A stretch of 64,000 nucleotides of DNA from Flavobacterium sp. MDT1-60 (GTDB lineage: Bacteria > Bacteroidota > Bacteroidia > Flavobacteriales > Flavobacteriaceae): contig NZ_CP062159.1 in the NCBI RefSeq assembly GCF_014844035.1, positions 3,348,001-3,412,000 of the forward strand. Direction: 5' to 3'. The position numbers were made by a program, and so were the translations under genes. This document shows positions 1-7,931 of the stretch, piece after piece. Every line of letters starts with the position of its first letter. Within the stretch, counting starts at the first letter, position 1. The notes below the pieces were generated by a model. The model searched no databases, was not told where the DNA came from, and saw nothing but the letters and a program-made list of their open reading frames with translations.

Positions 1-266
1 TCAATTTCGTCAACTAAAGTTTTGACAACACTTCCACCGGCAACTCCTAACAATAAAATATGATCCATAGTAAGAATGGCTTTATATCCGATATTCCGTA
101 ATCCATACCTTAATATACGTTGTAAACTTCCATAAGAATAATTTGTGTTTTCAGAATCCAAAACCAATTCACCATTTGCCCATGTAACTTCGATCATTTT
201 GCTTCTTGCCGATTTTTTCTTGAAAATTTTGATTGGAATCAGATAACTAAAAAATTTTTGGATCAT
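1..266 (-). CDS. Spermidine-synthase-like methyltransferase-fold protein (N-terminal part only)
   Basis: The open frame starts at 266 and runs off the left edge, so only about 88 N-terminal residues are visible. They include the pair ENTNYSYGSLQR and a glycine-rich LLGVAGGSVVKTL segment, which resembles the nucleotide-binding start of the spermidine synthase fold used by polyamine aminopropyltransferases and by bacterial spermidine-synthase-like proteins. The recognition rests on remembered family patterns, and the catalytic residues lie outside the window. It is divergent from the acyltransferase at 333. An arginine decarboxylase lies 11 kb away, but many such orphan proteins are not true aminopropyltransferases. 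Confidence 0.6.
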   Translation of the reverse strand, partial: MIQKFFSYLIPIKIFKKKSARSKMIEVTWANGELVLDSENTNYSYGSLQRILRYGLRNIGYKAILTMDHILLLGVAGGSVVKTLVDEI

Positions 267-332
267 TTGTAAAGCTTTTATTCAAAAATACCATTTTAAA
301 TCTTTTATTTTGCATGAAATAATAAATTTTTA

Positions 333-884
333 ATGAAGAAACAGTTGTACAAATTCATCTTTTTTAAGCTGATGGGCTGGAAAATAAGAGGAATTGAAAA
401 TGCGGAAGTTAAAAAATGTGTGATGATGGTGATGCCACATACAAGTAATCATGATTTTTATTTAGGAATTTTTACTCGTGGAATTTCGGGATTAGAAATG
501 AACTGGGTTGGAAAGAAAGAATTATTCAGATTTCCTTTTGGATATTATTTCAGAAGTGTAGGAGGTGAACCTCTAGATCGTTCGGGTGGGTTGAATAAAG
601 TCGATTCAATTGCTGCAATTTTTGATCGCAAAGAAGTTTTTCGTTTAGCCGTAGCTCCAGAAGGAACCCGTAAAGAAGTAGCAGAAATTAAAAGTGGATT
701 TTATTATATTGCACTTAAAGCAAATGTGCCAATTATCCCAGTTGCTTTTGATTGGGGTAAAAAAGAAGTTAATTTAGGAAAGCCTTTTTGTCCAACAGGA
801 GATTACGAAGCCGACTTACAAATTTTGAAAAAGCATTATGATGACGTTCTGGGTAAAATTCCGCAAGATGGATTTAGGTTGTAA
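333..884 (+). CDS. 1-acyl-sn-glycerol-3-phosphate acyltransferase family protein (PlsC-like)
   Basis: This is a short (183 aa) lysophospholipid acyltransferase-family protein. The catalytic HX4D box is visible as HTSNHD (H36, D41) and the acyl-acceptor block as PEGTR (residues 109-113). Family members transfer an acyl chain to lysophosphatidic acid or related lysolipids at the inner membrane. There is no obvious N-terminal membrane helix beyond the hydrophobic start, and the compact length is common for Bacteroidota paralogues outside the main plsC. The exact acceptor cannot be told from sequence. An AT-rich leader precedes the ATG, and no convincing -7 element was found. Confidence 0.85.
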   Translation: MKKQLYKFIFFKLMGWKIRGIENAEVKKCVMMVMPHTSNHDFYLGIFTRGISGLEMNWVGKKELFRFPFGYYFRSVGGEPLDRSGGLNKVDSIAAIFDRKEVFRLAVAPEGTRKEVAEIKSGFYYIALKANVPIIPVAFDWGKKEVNLGKPFCPTGDYEADLQILKKHYDDVLGKIPQDGFRL

Positions 885-959
885 TTTTCTAGTTTTAAAC
901 AATTAAATCCAATTTAATGGTTTCATCGTAAGTATAGATAACTTTCTAAAATTATACTT

Positions 960-1967
960 ATGAAAAATCTATTTATTACATCTGCTTTTTTGATTTTATG
1001 CTTTTCATCTTGTGACAGTAATGATACAGAGAATAATGCGCCAATGCCTGAATCCACTTTAGTAACATCAAGTAATACTTCAGGAAAAATTACCTTCACC
1101 AATTTATTAGCTACTGCACCAAATGTAAAATCTTTTACAATAGCTTCTTTAGATGCCGAGGGAATTTCATATAACAGTGAAACTGATGCTGTAATTGTAG
1201 CTTCAAGAACGACAAATAAATTAGAAGTCTATTCTGGAATAAAAAATGCTCTTGCAGCGGGTACTGATAATTTAATGTTGTCCCTAAGCAGTATCACTGG
1301 TGACTTTACTAACGCCAGGGAAACTGCAGTTTCCGGAGACATAGTTGTAGTCGCACAAGATCAGCTTGCCTCTAACGGTATGATAAACAAACTTTTTGTT
1401 TATCAAAAAACAACTAATGGTTTTACATTGTTAAAAACATTTACAACTGATTTCAAACTTTGGGGAATCCACATTAACGGAAATGATTTATTTGCTGTAG
1501 CTGACCTGACAGGAGATTTAGTTTTCTTTAAGAATTTTATGACTAATGCCTCCGGAACTATTCCTGCAACAAAAAGAGTTACAATTGCGGGCTTAACACG
1601 TTCGCATGGAATTACCTACTCTTCGTCTGATGACATAATGATTTTAACAGATGTTGCAAGTGCAGCCTCAGGAACTGATGGAGGATTAATTATAATAAAA
1701 AATTTCTCAAACGTTTTTAATAAAACTGAGGCATCGGCCACGATTGCATTAATGAACCAGATTCGAATTTATGGACCAAATTCTACTCTAGGAAACCCTG
1801 TAGATGTAGCATATGATAATGCAACTCAGAAAATATATGTTGCAGAAAGATTAAATGCAGGCGGACAAGTTTTAACCTACAGTTTTCCAATGGCATCGGG
1901 TGATTTCGCCCCAATTAATGTAAGAGCAGAAGCTGGTGTTACGTCAATCTTTCTTCTCCGAAAATAA
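960..1967 (+). CDS. Surface-type lipoprotein with beta-propeller-like repeats, unknown function
   Basis: The 335-aa protein has a lipoprotein signal peptide ending FSSC, with the lipidated Cys at about residue 18. It is followed by an acidic DSNDTEN stretch, the kind of sequence that can direct lipoproteins to the cell surface in Bacteroidota. The mature part has repeated short beta-strand blocks of the form GISYNSETDAVIVASR, GIHINGNDLFAVAD, GITYSSSDDIMILTD and VDVAYDNATQKIYVAER, about 50-60 residues apart. This suggests a YncE/SMP-30-like beta-propeller. The enzyme activity or ligand is unknown. It is a single gene followed by its own terminator. Confidence 0.7.
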   Translation: MKNLFITSAFLILCFSSCDSNDTENNAPMPESTLVTSSNTSGKITFTNLLATAPNVKSFTIASLDAEGISYNSETDAVIVASRTTNKLEVYSGIKNALAAGTDNLMLSLSSITGDFTNARETAVSGDIVVVAQDQLASNGMINKLFVYQKTTNGFTLLKTFTTDFKLWGIHINGNDLFAVADLTGDLVFFKNFMTNASGTIPATKRVTIAGLTRSHGITYSSSDDIMILTDVASAASGTDGGLIIIKNFSNVFNKTEASATIALMNQIRIYGPNSTLGNPVDVAYDNATQKIYVAERLNAGGQVLTYSFPMASGDFAPINVRAEAGVTSIFLLRK

Positions 1968-2005
1968 TTTACTTTGTGTAAACTATTAAATTATCAGAAA
2001 ATATG

Positions 2006-2040
2006 CTTGGCTTCGAAATTGGAGCTAAGGATATTTTTTT
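2006..2040 (+). terminator. Rho-independent terminator after the lipoprotein gene
   Basis: Arms CTTGGCT (2006-2012) and AGCTAAG (2023-2029) form a 7-bp stem with one G-U pair, followed by GATATTTTTTTT. Confidence 0.55.
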
Positions 2041-2130
2041 TGACATAAAAAGATCTTTTTTTTCAGTTACGTGAGAATCGCTTAAATGAAAAATATTTTG
2101 AATTTTTTTTAAATATGCGAAAATTTAAAA

Positions 2131-2607
2131 TTACGGGATATATACCTTAAATGTCCCATTTTTATAAAAAAAGACAATTTTCTCAATTTCGCCTTCTGTT
2201 GAAATTAAATTTGAGTTTTTTGCTTCAACTGAATTTCTTGTTTCTGATTTTTCATCTTCCTTATAATTGATCTCAGAAAATAAATTTCCACCAATAAAAT
2301 TTTCATTTGATGAAATAGGAGCGAGAGGTTTTACAATTTCAGAAGCTATATCTTGTTTTGAATTTAAACTTTCATCTTCTGTTTTAGGAAAATTTCCTTT
2401 CCCGTTTAATATCCAATAAAGATCTACATCTGGAAAAACTTCCAAAATTTTCATTACAAAATCCAAACTAGGTTTGTTTCTGCCAGAAAGCAGGTGAGAC
2501 ATACTAGAACGCTGCACGCCAATTTTATCGGCAAAAGAAGAGGCATTTAAATTATAATAATCTAATATAATTTCAAGCCGTTTTACAAAATCATCGATGT
2601 TTACCAT
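2131..2607 (-). CDS. XRE-family helix-turn-helix transcriptional regulator
   Basis: This 158-aa protein has an N-terminal HTH_XRE domain (about residues 6-65). The motif FADKIGVQRSSMSHLLSGRNKPS is the phage-repressor-like recognition helix region, and it is followed by LDFVMKILEVFPDVDLYWILNGKG, typical of this Bacteroidota family. The C-terminal half is low complexity and ends IVFFYKNGTFKVYIP. No S24 peptidase motif is seen, so it is not a LexA/CI-type self-cleaving repressor. The gene is divergent from the M14 peptidase. Six palindromes lie in the shared 312-bp gap, one of them across its own start codon, which argues strongly for autoregulation. Confidence 0.85.
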   Translation of the reverse strand: MVNIDDFVKRLEIILDYYNLNASSFADKIGVQRSSMSHLLSGRNKPSLDFVMKILEVFPDVDLYWILNGKGNFPKTEDESLNSKQDIASEIVKPLAPISSNENFIGGNLFSEINYKEDEKSETRNSVEAKNSNLISTEGEIEKIVFFYKNGTFKVYIP

Positions 2608-2685
2608 TGTAAATTATTGTTTCAAATATCTATGTTTACAAATGTAACCAAAAGAATCTAATATAGCAATTTTACAGTTGTAAAT
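2599..2685. promoter_or_regulatory. Three operator palindromes upstream of the XRE gene
   Basis: Three 16-bp palindromes fit GTTTACNNNNGTAAAC. Site 1 is GTTTACCATTGTAAAT (2599-2614) and overlaps the XRE start codon. Site 2 is GTTTACAAATGTAACC (2634-2649). Site 3 is TTTTACAGTTGTAAAT (2670-2685). Site 2 covers the -7 element of the leftward promoter and site 3 abuts its -33 element. Assigning them to the adjacent XRE protein is inference. Confidence 0.75.
2639..2669 (-). promoter_or_regulatory. Leftward promoter of the XRE regulator
   Basis: On the minus strand, TTG (2667-2669) is followed after 20 bases by TACATTTG (2639-2646), an exact Bacteroidota TAnnTTTG -7 element. It lies inside operator site 2, so a bound repressor would block it. 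Confidence 0.65.
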
Positions 2686-2833
2686 AATCAATACGGAGCT
2701 TAATAAGGCTATATGTAGCTTTAGGTGTATATAGTTAATGTACTGATATACTGAAATTTAAACTTTATTATTTGAATTAATAACAAATGTTAATTATTAA
2801 TCTAATAAAGAACAGTTTAAACCTTAAAAAACT

Positions 2834-2906
2834 GTTTACAATTATAAATTTCTTTCTTTTTCAACTGTTTACAATTGTAAAAATAAAGATGTTTACTTTT
2901 GTAAAC
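2834..2906. promoter_or_regulatory. Three operator palindromes upstream of the M14 peptidase
   Basis: The sites are GTTTACAATTATAAAT (2834-2849), GTTTACAATTGTAAAA (2867-2882) and GTTTACTTTTGTAAAC (2891-2906). The last is a perfect GTTTAC-N4-GTAAAC palindrome. They have the same consensus as the three sites on the XRE side of the gap. The remaining stretch 2686-2833 is AT-rich and shows nothing else recognisable. Confidence 0.75.
2875..2901 (+). promoter_or_regulatory. Rightward promoter of the M14 peptidase
   Basis: TTG (2875-2877) is followed after 16 bases by TACTTTTG (2894-2901), an exact TAnnTTTG match. The -7 element sits in the operator at 2891-2906 and the -33 element in the operator at 2867-2882. 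Transcription would start close to the ATG at 2920. Confidence 0.6.
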
Positions 2907-2919
2907 TAATTAAAAGACA

Positions 2920-4074
2920 ATGAATTTAGAAGAATTATTTAGCCTATACAAAGAACAATCTATAGAAGGACGATACCTGACATTAGAACATATTCAACCT
3001 TTATTAGACAAATTAAATACTAATAATCAAGTAAAACTTATTGGTAAATCTGTTTTGGATAAACCTATATATAGCTACGAAATTGGTACAGGGGAAACTC
3101 GTATTTATCTTTGGTCGCAAATGCACGGAAACGAGAGCACAACAACTAAAGCACTTTTTGATTTTATTAATGTCCTAAACAGCGGATCAGATTTTGCTCA
3201 GAAACTGCTTCAAGTATTTACCTTTTACGCAATTCCAATTCTGAATCCTGATGGAGCAGCACTTTATACACGTGAAAATGCCAATAAAATTGACTTAAAT
3301 CGCGATTCTCAAAACCTCACTCAACCAGAAAGCAAAGTTCTAAGAGAAGTTTTTGAAACTATTAAACCACATTATTGCTTTAATCTTCATGATCAGCGCA
3401 CTATTTTTGGTGCTGGTGATACTGGGAAACCAGCAACAGTTTCGTTTTTAGCACCATCTTATAATGAAGAAAGAGAAATAAACGAAAACAGATTAAAGGC
3501 TATAAATTTAATTGCAGGACTGAATGATGTACTGCAAAAATATATTCCAGGACAAGTTGGACGTTTTGATGATTCATTCAATATCAACTGCATAGGGGAT
3601 ACTTTTCAATTTTTAGGTGTACCTACTATTTTATTTGAAGCGGGTCATTTTCCTAATGATTATGAGCGTGAGATCACTCGAAAGTTCATATTTTTCTCAC
3701 TTATTTCAAGTTTTAAATTGCTTAGCGAAAACGATTTAGTTGATAATAGAATTAATGATTATTTGAATATTTCACAAAATAAAGTGGTTTTTTATGATTT
3801 TATGTATAAAAACATCAAAATAAATTATGATGGTATCGAAATTATTACGAATTTTGTCGCACAATACAAAGAAGAATTGATTGAAAATAAGATTCACTTT
3901 AATGCCTGCATCGCTGAAGTAGGTGAATTAGAAAATTATTTTGGACATTATGAATATGACGCTCAGGGAGCAATTTATTCAGATAATCACAATAATTTTC
4001 CGAAAGTGAACGAAAAAGCAGATTTTTATTTAAATAAAAATGTTAAATTTGTTAACGGATTGATAAAAAGTTAA
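2920..4074 (+). CDS. M14-family zinc carboxypeptidase-like protein
   Basis: This 384-aa protein carries the M14 zinc site HGNE (H69, E72) and a third ligand His in FNLHDQ (H157). It also has the substrate-binding NPDGA...DLNRD block (about 109-129) and the catalytic Glu in FEAGHF (E240). No signal peptide is visible, so the protein is probably cytoplasmic, as for murein-peptide or amino-acid-conjugate processing members rather than digestive carboxypeptidases. The substrate is unknown. The C-terminal 110 residues form an extra domain of unknown role. Its promoter is overlaid by the XRE-type operators, so it is the likely controlled target of that regulator. Confidence 0.8.
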   Translation: MNLEELFSLYKEQSIEGRYLTLEHIQPLLDKLNTNNQVKLIGKSVLDKPIYSYEIGTGETRIYLWSQMHGNESTTTKALFDFINVLNSGSDFAQKLLQVFTFYAIPILNPDGAALYTRENANKIDLNRDSQNLTQPESKVLREVFETIKPHYCFNLHDQRTIFGAGDTGKPATVSFLAPSYNEEREINENRLKAINLIAGLNDVLQKYIPGQVGRFDDSFNINCIGDTFQFLGVPTILFEAGHFPNDYEREITRKFIFFSLISSFKLLSENDLVDNRINDYLNISQNKVVFYDFMYKNIKINYDGIEIITNFVAQYKEELIENKIHFNACIAEVGELENYFGHYEYDAQGAIYSDNHNNFPKVNEKADFYLNKNVKFVNGLIKS

Positions 4075-4151
4075 TTTTTATGTGAATTTGTTGTTTTTTA
4101 TATATATTTTTATACTTTGTAATAGCAATTAGTAATATTAATTAAAGAATT

Positions 4152-4631
4152 ATGAGTAAATTTCGTTTAGATGAAGTAGATCACCAGATTTTAGATATGT
4201 TAATAGACAATACGAGAGTTCCGTTTACTGACATTGCAAAAAAACTATTGATATCTGCTGGAACAGTACATGTTAGAGTAAAAAAGATGGAAGACGCCGG
4301 TATAATAATGGGATCTTCATTAGCCTTAGATTACGACAAATTAGGGTATTCATTTATTGCTTATGTGGGTGTATTCCTTAATAATACATCTCAAACAAAA
4401 TTTGTATTAGAGCGAATCAATCAAATTCCATTCGTTACCGTAGCTTCTGTAACTACAGGAAAATTTAATATTTTTTGCAAAATTAGAGCAAAAGACACTA
4501 AACACGCGAAAGAAGTTATCTTTATGATTGACGATATTGAAGGGGTTTACAGAACAGAAACTATGATTTCATTAGAGGAAAGTATTAACGATAAGAAGCG
4601 TTTGATGCATACTATTTTTAAGAATATGTAA
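4152..4631 (+). CDS. Lrp/AsnC-family transcriptional regulator
   Basis: The 159-aa protein has the classic layout: an N-terminal AsnC-type helix-turn-helix (about 5-50, LDMLIDNTRVPFTDIAKKL and TVHVRVKKMEDAGII) and a C-terminal RAM ligand-binding domain (about 70-145). These proteins sense amino acids and form dimers or octamers. It lies 77 bp after the M14 peptidase on the same strand, so co-transcription is possible. A terminator follows immediately. The ligand is not predictable. Confidence 0.9.
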   Translation: MSKFRLDEVDHQILDMLIDNTRVPFTDIAKKLLISAGTVHVRVKKMEDAGIIMGSSLALDYDKLGYSFIAYVGVFLNNTSQTKFVLERINQIPFVTVASVTTGKFNIFCKIRAKDTKHAKEVIFMIDDIEGVYRTETMISLEESINDKKRLMHTIFKNM

Positions 4632-4663
4632 TCTTTTCTTGAATGCTATATTAAAATATAACC

Positions 4664-4688
4664 TCAAGTTTATTCTTGGGGTTTTTTT
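4664..4688 (+). terminator. Rho-independent terminator after the Lrp gene
   Basis: CTCAAG (4664-4669) pairs with CTTGGG (4676-4681, one G-U pair) around a 6-base loop, followed by seven T. Confidence 0.7.
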
Positions 4689-4721
4689 ATGACTAATTAA
4701 CCAACCAACTACAACACGATT

Positions 4722-7307
4722 ATGTACACGTTGCCAAAAATTGAACGTTTTAATCAAGATGTTCTCTCAAAATATCACATTTATAATAGTGTTTTCATAA
4801 CATTACCCTTCGATTCTATTGATAATACGGGAGTTTTACTGCCGTTATTCACAGAAACATGCGAAACGGGGTTTAGAAAACAAGAAACACCAAAAGAAAT
4901 TTTTGATTTCTTTTCAAATAAATACTTAAATAACGCTTCTGAGAAAGAAAAAATCGACTTAATGTTTCGATTTATTCAATATATAGAACGTCAGATCGTA
5001 TTGTTTGATGCTATTGAAGACGCCGCTTTTCCTGCCGTTAATAATATGGAAGGACGCGGATCTCTGCGCGATATCAAAGAAAAAACGGATGCTAAGGAGA
5101 AAAATGAGGAATTAGTTGAATTTCTTGAAAATTTTAATGTTAGAACGGTTCTAACAGCGCATCCAACACAATTCTACCCTGGACCAGTTTTAGGAATTAT
5201 AAATGATTTAACGGATGCTATTCGTCTAAATGATTTATTAAAAATAAAACAATTACTGGCACAATTAGGAAAGACACCTTTTATTCAGAATGAAAAGCCA
5301 AATCCATATGACGAGGCGGTTAGTTTGATCTGGTATTTAGAAAATGTATTTTATGCCACTTCCGGAGAAATTGTTCATTATTTGCAAAAAAACATCCTTC
5401 ATGGAAGCGCTATTAAAAACCAATTAATCAAACTTGGTTTCTGGCCAGGAGGTGATCGTGACGGAAATCCTTTTGTGACAACTGAAATCACTTTAAAAGT
5501 AGCAGAACGTTTGCGTACCTCTATTTTGAAGTGTTATTATGTTGAAATGAGAAACTTAAAGAGAAAGTTAACTTTTTCAGGTGTAGATACTTTGGTAGCC
5601 GAACTTGAACATAAACTTTACCGTTCCGTTTTTTATTCTAAAGGTGAAATTTACATTACTTTAGAAGAATTATTAGCACAATTAAATAAAATCAGGACTA
5701 TCATTATCGAAAAACACCAATCGCTATATTTAGACGAATTGGAAGCCTTTTTGGTAAAAATCAATTTATTTGGTTTTCATTTTGCAACTTTAGATATTCG
5801 TCAGAATAGTAAAATTCATGACGCTGTTTTTAAAGATGTTGTGAATTATTATTTAAATTCAGGTTCAGACATATTTCCTCAAAATTATTTCGAATTATCA
5901 GAGACAGAAAAATTAGATGTTTTGTCTAAGGTTAAAGGACAATTAAATCCTGCTCATTTTAATGATGAAATTACAAGATCAACATTAGAATCTGTACAAG
6001 CTATTAAAACCATTCAGCAACGCAATGGTGAATTTGGTGCCAATCGTTATATTATTAGTAATAACGAAAGTGCATTAAACGTAATGGAAACTTTCGCCAT
6101 GATTCGTCTGAATAATTGGGAGAATCCATCTGTTGATATCATTCCGCTTTTTGAATCGGTTGACGATTTGCAGAATGCGCATGAAATTATGGAGCAGTTA
6201 TATACCAATCCTGAATACTCTAAGCATTTACAGGAAAGAGGTAACAAACAAACTATTATGCTTGGTTTCTCTGATGGAACTAAAGATGGTGGTTATTTGA
6301 TGGCCAACTGGAGTATTTACCAGGCTAAAATTTCATTGACTGAAATCTCACGAAAATATGGTATTCACGCTATTTTCTTTGATGGACGTGGTGGACCTCC
6401 GGCTCGTGGAGGTGGAAAAACGCATAAATTTTATGCATCACTTGGTCCAAAAATTGAAAATAATGAGATCCAGATTACGGTTCAGGGACAAACAATCAGT
6501 TCAAACTTTGGAACTTTGGATTCTTGTCGTTATAATATCGAAAACTTATTAAGTGCAGGTGTTACCAATCAGGTTTTTAGTAAAGAAGATAATGAATTGA
6601 ATGCTGATGAGACTCAGATTTTGACGCAATTGGCTGATTTAGGATATGAGAAATATTTAAGTTTTAAGAATCATCCGAAATTCATTCCGTATTTAGAAAA
6701 GATGAGTACTTTGAAATATTACTCTAAAACAAATATCGGAAGCCGCCCGTCAAAAAGAAGCAAATCAGAATCTTTAGATTTTGCTGATTTAAGAGCAATT
6801 CCATTTGTTGGCTCTTGGAGCCAGTTAAAACAAAATGTACCCGGTTTCTTTGGAGTAGGTTCTGCTTTAAAATATTTTGAAGAAAGTGGTCAATGGGATA
6901 AAGTGAGTGATTTATACCATAATTCATTGTTCTTTAAAACGTTATTAGAAAACAGTATGATGTCATTGGCAAAATCATTTTTACCATTAACAGCGTATAT
7001 GCGAAATGATCCAGAGTTTGGTGAATTCTGGCAAATCATCTACGATGAATTTTCAGAAACAAAACGTCTTCTACTTAAAATTGCGGGCCATAAAACCTTA
7101 ATGGAAAATTATCCTGATGGTATAGCTTCAATTCAGATAAGAGAGCGTATTGTGCTGCCATTGTTGACAATACAACAATATGCGTTATTAAGAATTAACG
7201 AATTGAATAATGACAAAAGCGGTAATGAAGAGTTGATTAAAGTATATGAAAAAATCGTAACAAGATCTCTTTTCGGAAATACAAATGCGAGTCGTAACTC
7301 TGCTTAA
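4722..7307 (+). CDS. ppc: Phosphoenolpyruvate carboxylase
   Basis: This enzyme carboxylates PEP with bicarbonate to oxaloacetate, refilling the TCA cycle. The 861-aa sequence has all main blocks: VLTAHPTQ with the catalytic His (H147), WPGGDRDGNP (about 241-250), GFSDGTKDGGYLMANW and the glycine-rich FFDGRGGPPARGGG loop. The late blocks SRPSKRS and RAIPFVGSWSQ are also present. The C-terminus reads NTNASRNSA, a Bacteroidota variant of the usual QNTG end. It stands alone between a terminator and the DinB gene 40 bp downstream, with which it may form an operon. Confidence 0.95.
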   Translation: MYTLPKIERFNQDVLSKYHIYNSVFITLPFDSIDNTGVLLPLFTETCETGFRKQETPKEIFDFFSNKYLNNASEKEKIDLMFRFIQYIERQIVLFDAIEDAAFPAVNNMEGRGSLRDIKEKTDAKEKNEELVEFLENFNVRTVLTAHPTQFYPGPVLGIINDLTDAIRLNDLLKIKQLLAQLGKTPFIQNEKPNPYDEAVSLIWYLENVFYATSGEIVHYLQKNILHGSAIKNQLIKLGFWPGGDRDGNPFVTTEITLKVAERLRTSILKCYYVEMRNLKRKLTFSGVDTLVAELEHKLYRSVFYSKGEIYITLEELLAQLNKIRTIIIEKHQSLYLDELEAFLVKINLFGFHFATLDIRQNSKIHDAVFKDVVNYYLNSGSDIFPQNYFELSETEKLDVLSKVKGQLNPAHFNDEITRSTLESVQAIKTIQQRNGEFGANRYIISNNESALNVMETFAMIRLNNWENPSVDIIPLFESVDDLQNAHEIMEQLYTNPEYSKHLQERGNKQTIMLGFSDGTKDGGYLMANWSIYQAKISLTEISRKYGIHAIFFDGRGGPPARGGGKTHKFYASLGPKIENNEIQITVQGQTISSNFGTLDSCRYNIENLLSAGVTNQVFSKEDNELNADETQILTQLADLGYEKYLSFKNHPKFIPYLEKMSTLKYYSKTNIGSRPSKRSKSESLDFADLRAIPFVGSWSQLKQNVPGFFGVGSALKYFEESGQWDKVSDLYHNSLFFKTLLENSMMSLAKSFLPLTAYMRNDPEFGEFWQIIYDEFSETKRLLLKIAGHKTLMENYPDGIASIQIRERIVLPLLTIQQYALLRINELNNDKSGNEELIKVYEKIVTRSLFGNTNASRNSA

Positions 7308-7347
7308 GATTAGATAATTTAAATTTATTTTATAAAAAATAGTAAAA

Positions 7348-7863
7348 ATGAATTCAAGTCAATTATTAGAAAATGAGTATTCAGGTGGATTTGCAACTTA
7401 TATTAAAGAAGCCGGAGAGGTTAATTTGATCGAAGAATTAGAAATTTCACTTCATGATTTTATCAGGTTTGTTCAAAATATTCCGATGGATAAATTTGAT
7501 TATCGATATGCAGAAGGAAAGTGGACCATCAAAGATATTATTCAGCATCTTATAGATTGCGAACGTATTTTTGCATATCGTGCATTACGATTTTCAAGAA
7601 ATGACAAAACTCCTTTGGCTAGTTTTGAAGAAGATGATTACGCAAACAGCACCAACTCAAACAGTAGAAGTATTCAGGATTTATTAACTGAACTTTCTGC
7701 GTTAAGACATTCAACGTTATTATTATACAAAAGTTTATCTGAAGAACAGCTTAAACGTATTGGAACAGCTTCTAATATTCAGATTTCTGTTCGAGCATTA
7801 GGTTTTGTTATCATAGGGCATCAAAAGCATCATCAAAATGTTTTTCAGGAGAGATATTTATAA
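7348..7863 (+). CDS. DinB-superfamily protein
   Basis: This 171-aa four-helix DinB/YfiT-type protein carries candidate metal-ligand histidines in KDIIQHLIDCE and in GHQKHHQNV, the usual three-His layout. Members include thiol transferases (bacillithiol or mycothiol dependent) and damage-inducible proteins of unknown role. The WTIKDIIQHLIDCERIFAYR segment is characteristic. It is 40 bp downstream of ppc and shares a convergent terminator with recQ. A second DinB protein is encoded at 48205-48645. Confidence 0.85.
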   Translation: MNSSQLLENEYSGGFATYIKEAGEVNLIEELEISLHDFIRFVQNIPMDKFDYRYAEGKWTIKDIIQHLIDCERIFAYRALRFSRNDKTPLASFEEDDYANSTNSNSRSIQDLLTELSALRHSTLLLYKSLSEEQLKRIGTASNIQISVRALGFVIIGHQKHHQNVFQERYL

Positions 7864-7887
7864 TCTTTAAAATATTTAGCATAAAAA

Positions 7888-7913
7888 AATCCTGTGAATA
7901 ATTTCACAGGATT
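7888..7913. terminator. Bidirectional terminator between the DinB and recQ genes
   Basis: An 11-bp perfect stem, AATCCTGTGAA / TTCACAGGATT, has a 4-base loop and is flanked by A and T runs. It serves both convergent genes. Confidence 0.85.
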
Positions 7914-7931
7914 TTTTGTTTTGACACAAGA

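Noticed and set aside
2834..2906. CRISPR-like repeats in the XRE gap
   Set aside because: Units are short palindromes at uneven spacing with no unique spacers of constant length; they are operators, not an array. No CRISPR array was seen anywhere in the window.
4572..4757. Minus-strand open frame overlapping the Lrp gene end and terminator
   Set aside because: It is a shadow of the Lrp gene and the terminator region.
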